NCBI GenBank assembly: GCA_023663635.1
Contig: JAMPHD010000017.1
Coordinates: forward strand, 1-52,791
From: Acetatifactor muris
GTDB taxonomy: Bacteria > Bacillota > Clostridia > Lachnospirales > Lachnospiraceae
Direction of reading: 5' to 3'
DNA length: 52,791 nt
Under the pieces are notes generated by a model. That model ran no database searches, was not told the origin of the DNA, and was given only the letters and a program-made list of their open reading frames with translations. The stretch's first letter is position 1, and each line of letters opens with the position of its first letter. A program made the position numbers and the translations under genes. This document shows, piece after piece, positions 27,359 through 35,655 of the stretch.

Positions 27359-27422
27359 CAGGCAGCAGATTTATGTAGCAGAAATATCAAAATATAATAA
27401 TTTCCCAAAAAGGAGAACCGCC

Positions 27423-27533
27423 ATGCTGAAATATCTTAAAAACGAATGGTACAACATGACAACAAAACAGAAAGCGAAGATCATCTACGGGGCAGTATGT
27501 CTTGCAATCATCATCGTAACTCATTGGCTGTAA
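27423..27533 (+). CDS. 36-residue membrane peptide
   Basis: This is a tiny protein starting at ATG 27423, 8 bases after AAAAGGAG. Residues ~1-18 are amphipathic and basic, and residues ~19-36 are one membrane helix (IIYGAVCLAIIIVTHWL). It is 28 bases upstream of the zinc-ribbon gene. Function unknown; it could be a membrane anchor, a toxin-like peptide or a regulator of neighbouring proteins. Confidence 0.5.
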   Translation: MLKYLKNEWYNMTTKQKAKIIYGAVCLAIIIVTHWL

Positions 27534-27560
27534 ATAGCAGCGGAAAGGAGAAAAATTATT

Positions 27561-27887
27561 ATGTGTCCAAAATGTAAAGCAGGCTCCATGAGGCAAATGG
27601 GGATAAGTTCGTCAAAATGGCAGTGTACTGTCTGCGGTTATACGGAGTACCGCGCAGGGTCCGGTTCGTCGGTCAGCTCCAGTATTTCAGCCAATCGGCA
27701 AAGGAGGAATGATGCTGCCAATAATTTTAACGCCGCCCACAGAAATATGAATGATGCACTTAGAGAGATGGATCAAGCTACCAGAGACATACACAGCAGC
27801 AGATCCTCAAAAAAGGAAAAAGGCGGCACCTCCGTTTTGGGCGTTATCGCCGTTATGATCATTCTATGGATATTATTTAATTCGTGA
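27561..27887 (+). CDS. zinc-ribbon protein with C-terminal membrane helix
   Basis: This protein of 108 residues starts at ATG 27561 after AAAGGAG. Two Cys pairs (CPKC at residues 2-5 and CTVC at 22-25) make a zinc ribbon. A Ser/Asn-rich linker with a short helix (residues ~48-75) follows, then a basic stretch and one membrane helix at ~90-107. The ribbon would face the cytoplasm. It lies 85 bases before the soluble AAA/M41 protein and is a candidate membrane tether or substrate adaptor for it (inference). Confidence 0.65.
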   Translation: MCPKCKAGSMRQMGISSSKWQCTVCGYTEYRAGSGSSVSSSISANRQRRNDAANNFNAAHRNMNDALREMDQATRDIHSSRSSKKEKGGTSVLGVIAVMIILWILFNS

Positions 27888-27972
27888 TGGGAAATTAATT
27901 CCTGTTCCGTGATGGGCAGGGAAGATGTACGGAAAAAGAATAAAATACAGATACAAAAGGGAGGATAAATTC

Positions 27973-30900
27973 ATGGAGTTTCAATTATCTTATTATCCGA
28001 ATGGCAGTGAAATGGCGACCGCTGCTGTTCGCGCAGAGGCAGACGAAAGCAGGATCAGGGAGCTTTACGAAGGAGTAACCAGTCTTGTGGAAGAGATGGG
28101 AGACATGGCTGCGGATGCCAGAAAATATACGGATACCCTCACCGGTAGCAGTGAGGACTATGACCGTTCAGCTCCCGCAAAAGTCCTTTATGGATTTTGC
28201 GAGAATGGGAAAACTCTAAAGCCGGATGCTTTGGAGTCGGCTGAAAAGCATCTGTTTTTTAACGAGGAGGATGCCATTGCTGCCGTATTGTATGGTTACT
28301 TTCTTCTCTATGATTCAGATGACGAAAAGAGTGACAGCGAGGACAAACTACAAATTACGCCAACGTCCCTCCGCTTTGAGCGGAGCGCTGATTTGGGCGT
28401 AGTTATAGAAGACCTGCATCTGACGGTTGATTATAAGGGCGCTACCTATACGAACATACAAAAAGTCAGCGTATTAGACAGCTTGTTAGGAATCAGCGGG
28501 GTAAGATTCGCTGGCGAAAAGAATGGCGGACAGCCGAATACATATTATCTGCTGGCAAAGACGACTAAGTGCGGTGGTCCGGAATATCGCGGATATACCA
28601 TAGTACAATCCCCATCCTTCGGTATGGTTGAAGCAGAGCCTGCGTACCGCTATGCAGGAAACCGCCTGAATTTCAAAGAATCTCATGAGCCGGTGAGCTT
28701 TGATGTCATCGGTGAAACAATCCCATGTACAGATGAGGATGGCAATAAGATCGAGCAATACGATGGCTATCGTTATGTTGAGAATGCGGAGAAGATTGAT
28801 CCTGACTGGGTCAATACGGTCCACCTGTTTTTTGAAAGGGACGGAGAAGATTTTACCTTCAGCGTACTGAAAAACGGTAAGCTGTATAAGAAAATAAGCA
28901 GGACCGAGGATGTCGTGATTTTTTATGGAACGAGTTTTAGCTTCGCACCGGATGCGGATAAAGATAAACTCTTTGATATCGTATTCCGGAAAACAAACGG
29001 ACAGTATCTGAATGAAGAACGTACTGTCGCCGGTGCCGCCGGGATGACAAAATTCGTCAACAGCAGCATAGAGATGCCGTCAATCCCGGAAGGGGATAAA
29101 GTGAATGCGGCGGATTATTCTGCTTTTTATGATGAGTGCGTAAAGGCTTTTTACAAAGCGTTTGAAAATTCGGAAAAGTATTTCACCACCAAATATCAGT
29201 GGACATCGCCTGACGAGACAACAGTTGTTGAGTGGAGCGAAAAAACACGGAAAAATCTTGGGACGGACACCCCGCCTGCCTGTCAGCTTGCGATCAGCCG
29301 CGGGGATAACGAGGAGTATGTTTTTGCTTTTGAGGATGCCTCGGTCACGGCGCATGTTTTGGCGGCTCGCGCCGACATGAATTTCAAGGAATACCTTGTC
29401 CCGTCTTTTCCTGATTTCGCTGTTGACAGCGTTGCTTTTTCTGAGGACGACGGAACGGTTGCACTCAGACCTGCCCATGGTCAGATGTATCTTAAAATAA
29501 CCGATGCAAAAACAGGTCAGGTCTATGAGGAAAGATTTGCTTTATTAAGGATGGAGCCGGATTTTGACAGCACGGGCATTCCGATGAATCTGTATCTGGG
29601 TGCAGACTGGGTCAGGGTAAAGGGCAATCTTGACCTTTACCGGAAAATAAAAGATGCAGTGATGAAATTCGGCGTGGAAAGATGTGAAGTCCTGCTTAAC
29701 GAGTATTCGGAGAACCGCCGCGAAAAAATAGCCGGGCTGCTGTACGGCGAGGAAGGAATGGTTCCCGACGAGACGGTTATTTCCATGGTGGAACAGCTTG
29801 AAAAGGAATATGAAAGGACCAAGCGGATTCCCAATATCGCCATAGTCGGACAGGCGGGTACCGGCAAAACGACCTTGGCAAAAAACCTCGGTAAAATATT
29901 TGAGAAAGAGGTTCTGCCTCTTACGCCTTCCGATTTGAGGGGCGCATATATAGGACATACAAAGTATGAAGTTGTGCAAAAGCTCGCCGAGGCCGCAATC
30001 AATAATCAGATTTTCTATGTGGATGAGGCATACCAGCTGATGGATGACAGCTTTGGCGCGGAAGCGGTGACAGTCCTGCTTCCCTTGATGTCGGGCGACC
30101 GGACAAAAATTGATGCAAGTATGGACAGGGGACAGCACCCGGTTATAGAGGTTGATTTTGAAAAGGGCTGTTATAAAAAAGGCAGTGCTACGGAAACTTT
30201 TACGCCGGGTATTGTTCCGATATGGATTTCGGGGTATGAGAACGAAGTCCGCATGATGATAAACCAAAATCAGGGACTTTACAGACGGTTGAAAAAGGTC
30301 ATCATCAAGCCGCCGACTACAAGCGACCTGCTTAAAAAATTTACAGAGGAGCTTGAAAAATCCGCCAAAGGAAACGACAAAGCGGCGCGGAATGCTTTGA
30401 GGCTGAAAAAGTATTTCGATGAAAACGGCTGCGAGGCTGTTAAGAAATTCTTTAGCTGGGGAGCGCAGCCGCAGAACTCAAAATATTTCGCAAATAATGC
30501 AGGAGTGGGAAATTTCCTTGCAAATTGTCTGGATTCCATTGATTTTGGAAGGGATTTGGGGTCTCAGATTGAAGAGATCATCAGTTCTTCCAAATTTGAT
30601 ATCAAACGCCAGCTTGCCACGGTCAGAAACGGCAGCAGCAACGGTAATCATGCTTTATCCGGAAGCCTCAGTGCGGTTTTTGATGCCAAGGACAGCATTC
30701 AGGTTATCACGGACATTGATACCCGCTTTTCGGATTTGGTGGGCTGCCCGTCACAGGTTGCATACATGCAGAGTATTATCGAAATGCTTATCAACAAAAG
30801 CGTTTATGAGGATTATAATCTGGCGGTTCCAAAGGGCGCGTTGATGGAAGGGCTGCCGGGAGTCGGAAAGACATTTATCGCAAGGGCGATGGCAGGGGAG

Positions 30901-32256
30901 CTTGAGCAGCGTTTTCAAAAGGAAGCTCCCGATAAGCGTTTTGGCTTTATGGCATTTTCCGCTTCGGAGCTTGGGAAAAAGCCTGCAAATTATATCGCTT
31001 CCATATTTAATACGGCGGAAGAATACGATGTCTGTGTGCTGTTTATCGACGAGGTGGATGCCATTGCGAGGCACAGGAACGATAACCCCTCTTATGATAA
31101 TTATCTGGAACTGATCAAACAGATGGACGGCATAGAAAAGCACTCCAATGTGTTTATCCTCGCCGCAACAAACGCGCCGGAAAATCTCGATCCCGCCTTT
31201 GTGCGCTCCGGCAGAATTGATAAAAGGCTTGAATTTATCCTGCCTGACAAGGATTCTCGAAAGGAGCTTGCAGAAAGGGCGATCAGAAAACGCATGAAAA
31301 CGCTGGTCAACTTTATCCCTGAGGGGAAAGAGGAAGACATAAATGCGATCGTGGAACGGATTGCCGGGAAGACATCCGGGAATACGGCGGGTGATATCGA
31401 CAATATGATCAACACTGCATTTATTATGTACCATCAGTTCATTCGGTATGGAGCGCATGTAGATGAATCAGGCAGCGTGATTGACAGGGACTTCTTTGAG
31501 AGTTATCCGTTTATTACGCGCGATCAAAAGAGTAAGCGGCTTGAAATCTCTGTTAAGGACGGAAACGGAATCAGGGATAGAGCATTGAGAGAACTTTGCC
31601 TGTTTATTGATGAGGAAATCGAGAGAAAACAGGCAGGGGTTCCGAATTATAAGGAGAGGGAAGCGGAGTTTAATACCGACAGGAATGGTCATAATTGTTC
31701 ATCGGTTGCCATACATGAGGTCGGTCATGCGGTTGTAAGCCTGATGGTTGGTGAAGAACCCTTCGATATCATCACGACACTTCCGAGAGGAGATGCGCTG
31801 GGCTATGTTTCCCATTCGGAGCTGAAACTGGTCACAAAGTCGGATTATGAGAGGCGGATACGTGTCTGCATGGGCGGAAGAATTGCCGAGGAGATTATTT
31901 ACGGTAAAGACAATGTTTCCACGGGAGCCACAAGTGATATGCAGCAGGCAACAGAATATGCGCGGGCGATGACTGAAAGATGGGGATTTTCGGACAAATT
32001 CGGTTTTATGGCGCTCTCCGTACCTGCCGGAAGGTATCTTGGTGGAGACCGCCGTTATACCTGTTCCGAGGAGTTCCGTGCGGATAGCGACATTGCGGTG
32101 AATGAGCTTTTACAAAAGCTGTACCGTGAGACTTTGGGGATGCTCTCAAACAGGAAGGAACTCATTGAAAATCTGGCTAAGCATGTGTTTGAGAAGGAAA
32201 CAATGTCCGGCGATGAGTTTAAAAAGCTGTATGATGCGGAACTGAAAAAGAGCTGA
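27973..32256 (+). CDS. double AAA+ ATPase fused to an M41 (FtsH-type) zinc metalloprotease
   Basis: This soluble protein has 1427 residues; ATG 27973 follows GGGAGG by 8 bases. Residues ~1-600 are a strand-rich region of unknown fold with acidic character. A CbxX/CfqX-type AAA domain follows: Walker A GQAGTGKT (626-633), the DLRGAYIGHT motif, Walker B FYVDEA (Asp684-Glu685). A second, FtsH-like AAA domain has Walker A GLPGVGKT (960-967), Walker B LFIDEVDA (Asp1026-Glu1027) and a plausible Arg finger region (FVRSGRIDKRLEF). The M41 peptidase has HEVGH (1248-1252) and the third zinc ligand Asp1322 in STGATSD. FtsH is normally ~650 residues with two N-terminal membrane helices; none are seen here. 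It should be an ATP-driven protease with an extra ring or regulatory AAA module. The combination is unusual; its substrates are unknown. Confidence 0.9.
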   Translation: MEFQLSYYPNGSEMATAAVRAEADESRIRELYEGVTSLVEEMGDMAADARKYTDTLTGSSEDYDRSAPAKVLYGFCENGKTLKPDALESAEKHLFFNEEDAIAAVLYGYFLLYDSDDEKSDSEDKLQITPTSLRFERSADLGVVIEDLHLTVDYKGATYTNIQKVSVLDSLLGISGVRFAGEKNGGQPNTYYLLAKTTKCGGPEYRGYTIVQSPSFGMVEAEPAYRYAGNRLNFKESHEPVSFDVIGETIPCTDEDGNKIEQYDGYRYVENAEKIDPDWVNTVHLFFERDGEDFTFSVLKNGKLYKKISRTEDVVIFYGTSFSFAPDADKDKLFDIVFRKTNGQYLNEERTVAGAAGMTKFVNSSIEMPSIPEGDKVNAADYSAFYDECVKAFYKAFENSEKYFTTKYQWTSPDETTVVEWSEKTRKNLGTDTPPACQLAISRGDNEEYVFAFEDASVTAHVLAARADMNFKEYLVPSFPDFAVDSVAFSEDDGTVALRPAHGQMYLKITDAKTGQVYEERFALLRMEPDFDSTGIPMNLYLGADWVRVKGNLDLYRKIKDAVMKFGVERCEVLLNEYSENRREKIAGLLYGEEGMVPDETVISMVEQLEKEYERTKRIPNIAIVGQAGTGKTTLAKNLGKIFEKEVLPLTPSDLRGAYIGHTKYEVVQKLAEAAINNQIFYVDEAYQLMDDSFGAEAVTVLLPLMSGDRTKIDASMDRGQHPVIEVDFEKGCYKKGSATETFTPGIVPIWISGYENEVRMMINQNQGLYRRLKKVIIKPPTTSDLLKKFTEELEKSAKGNDKAARNALRLKKYFDENGCEAVKKFFSWGAQPQNSKYFANNAGVGNFLANCLDSIDFGRDLGSQIEEIISSSKFDIKRQLATVRNGSSNGNHALSGSLSAVFDAKDSIQVITDIDTRFSDLVGCPSQVAYMQSIIEMLINKSVYEDYNLAVPKGALMEGLPGVGKTFIARAMAGELEQRFQKEAPDKRFGFMAFSASELGKKPANYIASIFNTAEEYDVCVLFIDEVDAIARHRNDNPSYDNYLELIKQMDGIEKHSNVFILAATNAPENLDPAFVRSGRIDKRLEFILPDKDSRKELAERAIRKRMKTLVNFIPEGKEEDINAIVERIAGKTSGNTAGDIDNMINTAFIMYHQFIRYGAHVDESGSVIDRDFFESYPFITRDQKSKRLEISVKDGNGIRDRALRELCLFIDEEIERKQAGVPNYKEREAEFNTDRNGHNCSSVAIHEVGHAVVSLMVGEEPFDIITTLPRGDALGYVSHSELKLVTKSDYERRIRVCMGGRIAEEIIYGKDNVSTGATSDMQQATEYARAMTERWGFSDKFGFMALSVPAGRYLGGDRRYTCSEEFRADSDIAVNELLQKLYRETLGMLSNRKELIENLAKHVFEKETMSGDEFKKLYDAELKKS

Positions 32257-32276
32257 CAGAAGGGAAAAAATATCAG

Positions 32277-32330
32277 TTGACACCCTTAATGCATCCGTAT
32301 ATAATATTGTTTGCACGATAGCTAACAAGT
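32277..32330 (+). promoter_or_regulatory. promoter of the ImmA-like gene, with the shared TAGCTAACAAGT motif
   Basis: TTGACA (32277-32282), 17-bp spacer, TATAAT (32300-32305). TAGCTAACAAGT at 32319-32330 is identical to 25911-25922 at the XRE promoter; here the palindrome is imperfect on its left side. Confidence 0.8.
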
Positions 32331-32353
32331 AAAACGCAAAGGAAACCTGCCCA

Positions 32354-33040
32354 ATGTACAAACCCGATATCAGACTGACCAAATCCGGCGTGCCGGTGTT
32401 AAGCAAAAAAGAGATTGACGTGATCGGTGAAAAGCTTGTGGGGGAATTCTCCCCACAGGCTTTAGTCACGCCGCAGGAATTTGATATTGACCTGTTCGTG
32501 CAGGATTATCTCGGTATGGAGCAGGATTTTCAATATCTGACACACTGCGGCATGTATCTTGGGATGACGGTGTTTGAGAATACGGATAAGGTTCCGGTAT
32601 TTGATCCGGTGAACGGGCGCGCGGATTATATCAGTGCGAAAGCCCATACGGTCATCATTGACAGGACGCTCTTGGAGAACGGGCAGGAGCAGAGATACCG
32701 GTTTACGATGGGGCATGAGGCGGGACATGAGATTTTGCATCAACAATATTTTGCCCATATCCCCATGGTCCGGTGCCGTGTCGATTACGGAAAGGCGGAC
32801 AATAGGGCTTCGGGAGCGTGGACTGATACCGACTGGATGGAATGGCAGGCAAATGAGCTGTCAGCCGCGGTGTTGATGCCCATGTCCATGGTTCACGCTG
32901 TTGCGCGTGAGGTCAGAGAAAGCGGCGTGGAGGAGTGTCTTTTTGATTATACATTGGTCGGACGGGTTGCGGAGGTATTTCAGGTGTCGCTGGAAGCCGC
33001 AAGCTACAGGTTAATGCATCTTGGGTATCTGTCAAAGTAA
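32354..33040 (+). CDS. ImmA/IrrE-family metallopeptidase
   Basis: This is a zinc metallopeptidase of 228 residues; ATG 32354 follows an AAAGGA site. The active site HEAGH sits in MGHEAGHEILHQQYF, preceded by the usual strand that leads into TVIIDRTLLE. The second part (EWQANELSAAVLMPMSMV) has the conserved Glu that completes the metal site, and the tail is a helical domain ending FQVSLEAASYRLMHLGYL. ImmA-type proteases cleave XRE repressors such as ImmR. A shared promoter motif ties it to the XRE gene at 26024. It appears to be monocistronic or to lead into the MORN gene 58 bases later. Confidence 0.9.
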   Translation: MYKPDIRLTKSGVPVLSKKEIDVIGEKLVGEFSPQALVTPQEFDIDLFVQDYLGMEQDFQYLTHCGMYLGMTVFENTDKVPVFDPVNGRADYISAKAHTVIIDRTLLENGQEQRYRFTMGHEAGHEILHQQYFAHIPMVRCRVDYGKADNRASGAWTDTDWMEWQANELSAAVLMPMSMVHAVAREVRESGVEECLFDYTLVGRVAEVFQVSLEAASYRLMHLGYLSK

Positions 33041-33098
33041 AATCGGATGGAATTGTGTGGAAAAGAAAAAGAGAGCTTAAAAGACAAGGAGATAAACG

Positions 33099-34469
33099 AT
33101 GGAGGATTGGATAAAACAGATAGAAGAAAGCGGGCAGCGTATCGCGGATGTCCTGCCTAAAAGCAGAAGGTATGAGGGCGGGCGCAGGGATGATATGCCG
33201 GACGGCAGGGGCATCTTTACGGATGAGAACGGAACCGTGTACGATGGCGAATGGAAAGGCGGTCTGCCCAACGGACAGGGTACTTTGACTTTTGCGGACG
33301 GGCTTACTTTTGAGGGCGGATTTAAAGACGGCAGGAAACATGGTTATGGCGTGACATCGGGAGGAAGGTCCGGAAGCGTAATCAAATGCGAATGGAAAGA
33401 TGATCAGCCCAACGGACAGGGTACTTTCGACTATGGAAAGGGCAGGGTGTATGAGGGCGAATGGAAGGACGGCAGGAGAGAAGGTCATGGCAGGATGACC
33501 TTTGCAGACGGCAGCATGTATGAGGGCGAATGGAAAAATGACAGGAGAGAAGGTCATTGCAGGATGACTTATGCAGATGGAGCGGTCTATGAAGGAGAAT
33601 GGAAATGGAACAAAAGAGAAGGTCATGGCAGGATGACCTATGCAGACGGAGATATTTATGACGGAGAATGGAAAGATGACCTGCCGGACGGTTATGGCAC
33701 TTATACCGGGGCGGACGGATTTGTGTATGAGGGTGAATGGAAAGCAGGTAAAATGGAGGGTTATGGCGTTGAGACTTGTGCGGATGGCTCCGTGTATGAA
33801 GGCAATCATGAAAACGGTCATTCAAATGGTCAGGGTACTTGTACCTATGCGGATGGAAGTGTGTATAAGGGTGAATGGAAAGACAGCAGAAGAATTGGTC
33901 ATGGTATTATGACCTATGCGGACGGCAGCGTGTATGACGGAGAATGGAAGGAGGGCAATGAACACGGACAAGGCACTGGCACATGGGCGGACGGAGCTGT
34001 TTATAAAGGCGAGTGGAAAGACGGCAGAAGACACGGACATGGTATTATGACCGAAGTGGACGGAGGCGTCTATGAGGGAGAATACAAAGACGACTTCAGA
34101 CACGGACAAGGCACTTATACATGGCCGGACGGAGCTGTTTACAAGGGCGAGTGGAAAGATGACAAAAGAAATGGCCGTGGTATTATGACTTATGCGGACG
34201 GTGATGTTTATGAGGGGGAGTGGAAAGACAGCAAAAAAAATGGTTATGGTATTATGACCTTTGAGGATGGCGTTTATAAGGGCGAGTGGAAGGATGGCGC
34301 AATGGAAGGTCAGGGTACTTGTACTTATGCAGATGGGAGTGTTTATGAGGGGGAATGGAAAGGCGGCAGAAAAAACGGACACGGCAGGCTGACCCTTGCG
34401 GATCGAGGTGTGTATGAAGGAGAGTTTAAGGATGATGTACAAATAGCTGGAAAGCAGGAGAAAAGATGA
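33099..34469 (+). CDS. MORN-repeat protein (18 repeats)
   Basis: This protein has 456 residues; ATG 33099 follows AAGGAG. After ~25 residues it consists almost entirely of 23-residue MORN repeats (Y-E-G-E-W-K-D-G-x-x-x-G-x-G-x-x-T-x-A-D-G-x-x). I count 18 full repeats and a partial one at the end. MORN repeats form an elongated beta sheet and in other proteins bind lipids or partner proteins. There is no signal peptide or enzymatic domain. It overlaps the metallophosphoesterase start by four bases (ATGA), so the two are translationally coupled and probably act together. Confidence 0.92.
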   Translation: MEDWIKQIEESGQRIADVLPKSRRYEGGRRDDMPDGRGIFTDENGTVYDGEWKGGLPNGQGTLTFADGLTFEGGFKDGRKHGYGVTSGGRSGSVIKCEWKDDQPNGQGTFDYGKGRVYEGEWKDGRREGHGRMTFADGSMYEGEWKNDRREGHCRMTYADGAVYEGEWKWNKREGHGRMTYADGDIYDGEWKDDLPDGYGTYTGADGFVYEGEWKAGKMEGYGVETCADGSVYEGNHENGHSNGQGTCTYADGSVYKGEWKDSRRIGHGIMTYADGSVYDGEWKEGNEHGQGTGTWADGAVYKGEWKDGRRHGHGIMTEVDGGVYEGEYKDDFRHGQGTYTWPDGAVYKGEWKDDKRNGRGIMTYADGDVYEGEWKDSKKNGYGIMTFEDGVYKGEWKDGAMEGQGTCTYADGSVYEGEWKGGRKNGHGRLTLADRGVYEGEFKDDVQIAGKQEKR

Positions 34470-35005
34470 AGTATTATATTGCAGATACGCATTTTGGACA
34501 TGGAAATGTTCTGGCATTTGATAACCGCCCTTTTTCCAATGTGGAAGAAATGGACCGGAAGATGATAGATATCTGGAACAAAACGGTAGGGGAGGAGGAT
34601 GAAGTTTATATTGTGGGGGATTTTGCGTATCGCAATGAGCATCCGGAGGAATGGTATCTGTCGCGGCTGCATGGGCGGAAATACCTTGTGATCGGAAATC
34701 ATGACACAAAATTGCTGAATAATGAGAATGCCATGAGATATTTTGCAGGGGTGGATAAGATGATGCATGTGTCCGATGGGGAGCATCAGATATGTGTCTG
34801 TCATTTCCCTTTGGCAGAGTGGAATGGGTTCCACAGGGGCACCATGCATATCCATGGGCATATCCATAACAGGCATGATGCAACATGGGAATTTATGAAG
34901 ACCCGTGAACGGGCATATAACGCGGGATGTATGCTGCATGGTTATAGACCGGTTACTTTGAAAGAACTGATATCCGCACTTGGGGAGTCAAATACCCCGC
35001 CGTAA
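34466..35005 (+). CDS. calcineurin-like metallophosphoesterase
   Basis: This cytoplasmic phosphoesterase has 179 residues. The metal-binding motifs are all present: DTHFGH (residues 7-12), GDFAY, GNHD, CHFP and HGHIHN, the layout of small phage-type metallophosphoesterases. The substrate could be nucleotides, phosphoproteins or RNA; the motifs do not decide. ATG 34466 lies inside the end of the MORN gene and has no separate strong ribosome site, indicating dependence on MORN translation. Confidence 0.92.
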   Translation: MKYYIADTHFGHGNVLAFDNRPFSNVEEMDRKMIDIWNKTVGEEDEVYIVGDFAYRNEHPEEWYLSRLHGRKYLVIGNHDTKLLNNENAMRYFAGVDKMMHVSDGEHQICVCHFPLAEWNGFHRGTMHIHGHIHNRHDATWEFMKTRERAYNAGCMLHGYRPVTLKELISALGESNTPP

Positions 35006-35056
35006 GCAGCAGGGCATTTAGCGTGACACGAAAATCAAGAGAGGAAGATAGGAACA

Positions 35057-35587
35057 ATGACGATATACTTTGACATGGACGGCGTCCTTGCTGACTTTAA
35101 ATCCGGTGCAGAACAGGCCGGAGCAACATATGTCCCTGCCGGGACCACGGATAAAAAAGCCGATGACGACATGTGGGACAAGATCCGAAAGATACCTCAT
35201 TTTTATGCCGGACTTCCGGAAATTTCCCGTGCCGTACAGTTATTCAAAGACCTGCAGGCTGCAGGCGAAAAACCTGAAATACTGACAGCCATCCCGAAAC
35301 CGCACTATGGAATCGAATATGCTGCTGAAGACAAAAAAACATGGGTAGAAACACACCTCGGTCCCGGCATACCGGTGCATATCTGCTACCGGGCTGAAAA
35401 GATCCATAAATGCGGCGGTCCAAACGACATCCTGATTGATGATCAGGACCGAAACATACAGGAATGGCAGGCAGCCGGCGGTACCGGAATCCTGTTCCGG
35501 GAAAATATGCCGTTAAAACTTCCAAAACAGCTCATGCTGCTGCTTAAAGAAGCCGGAACGGACCGGCAGGAAACAAACTTATCTTAG
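35057..35587 (+). CDS. HAD-superfamily 5'(3')-deoxyribonucleotidase-like protein
   Basis: This protein of 176 residues starts at ATG 35057 after GAGAGGAAG. The nucleophile motif is FDMDGVLADF (Asp6, with Asp8 as acid/base), motif II is LTAIPKP and the motif IV acid is in ILIDDQDRNI. This is the pattern of NT5C-type deoxyribonucleotidases, which dephosphorylate dNMPs. Codon use is more C-rich than in the neighbours, suggesting a separate acquisition. In phages such proteins adjust nucleotide pools; in an island it may do the same or act against phage DNA synthesis (inference). Confidence 0.82.
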   Translation: MTIYFDMDGVLADFKSGAEQAGATYVPAGTTDKKADDDMWDKIRKIPHFYAGLPEISRAVQLFKDLQAAGEKPEILTAIPKPHYGIEYAAEDKKTWVETHLGPGIPVHICYRAEKIHKCGGPNDILIDDQDRNIQEWQAAGGTGILFRENMPLKLPKQLMLLLKEAGTDRQETNLS

Positions 35588-35655
35588 GATGTGATGTAGG
35601 CAGTGAGACACACGATCTGAGAGCAATTAACATTATAGAGGAGAGGAATTATAAT

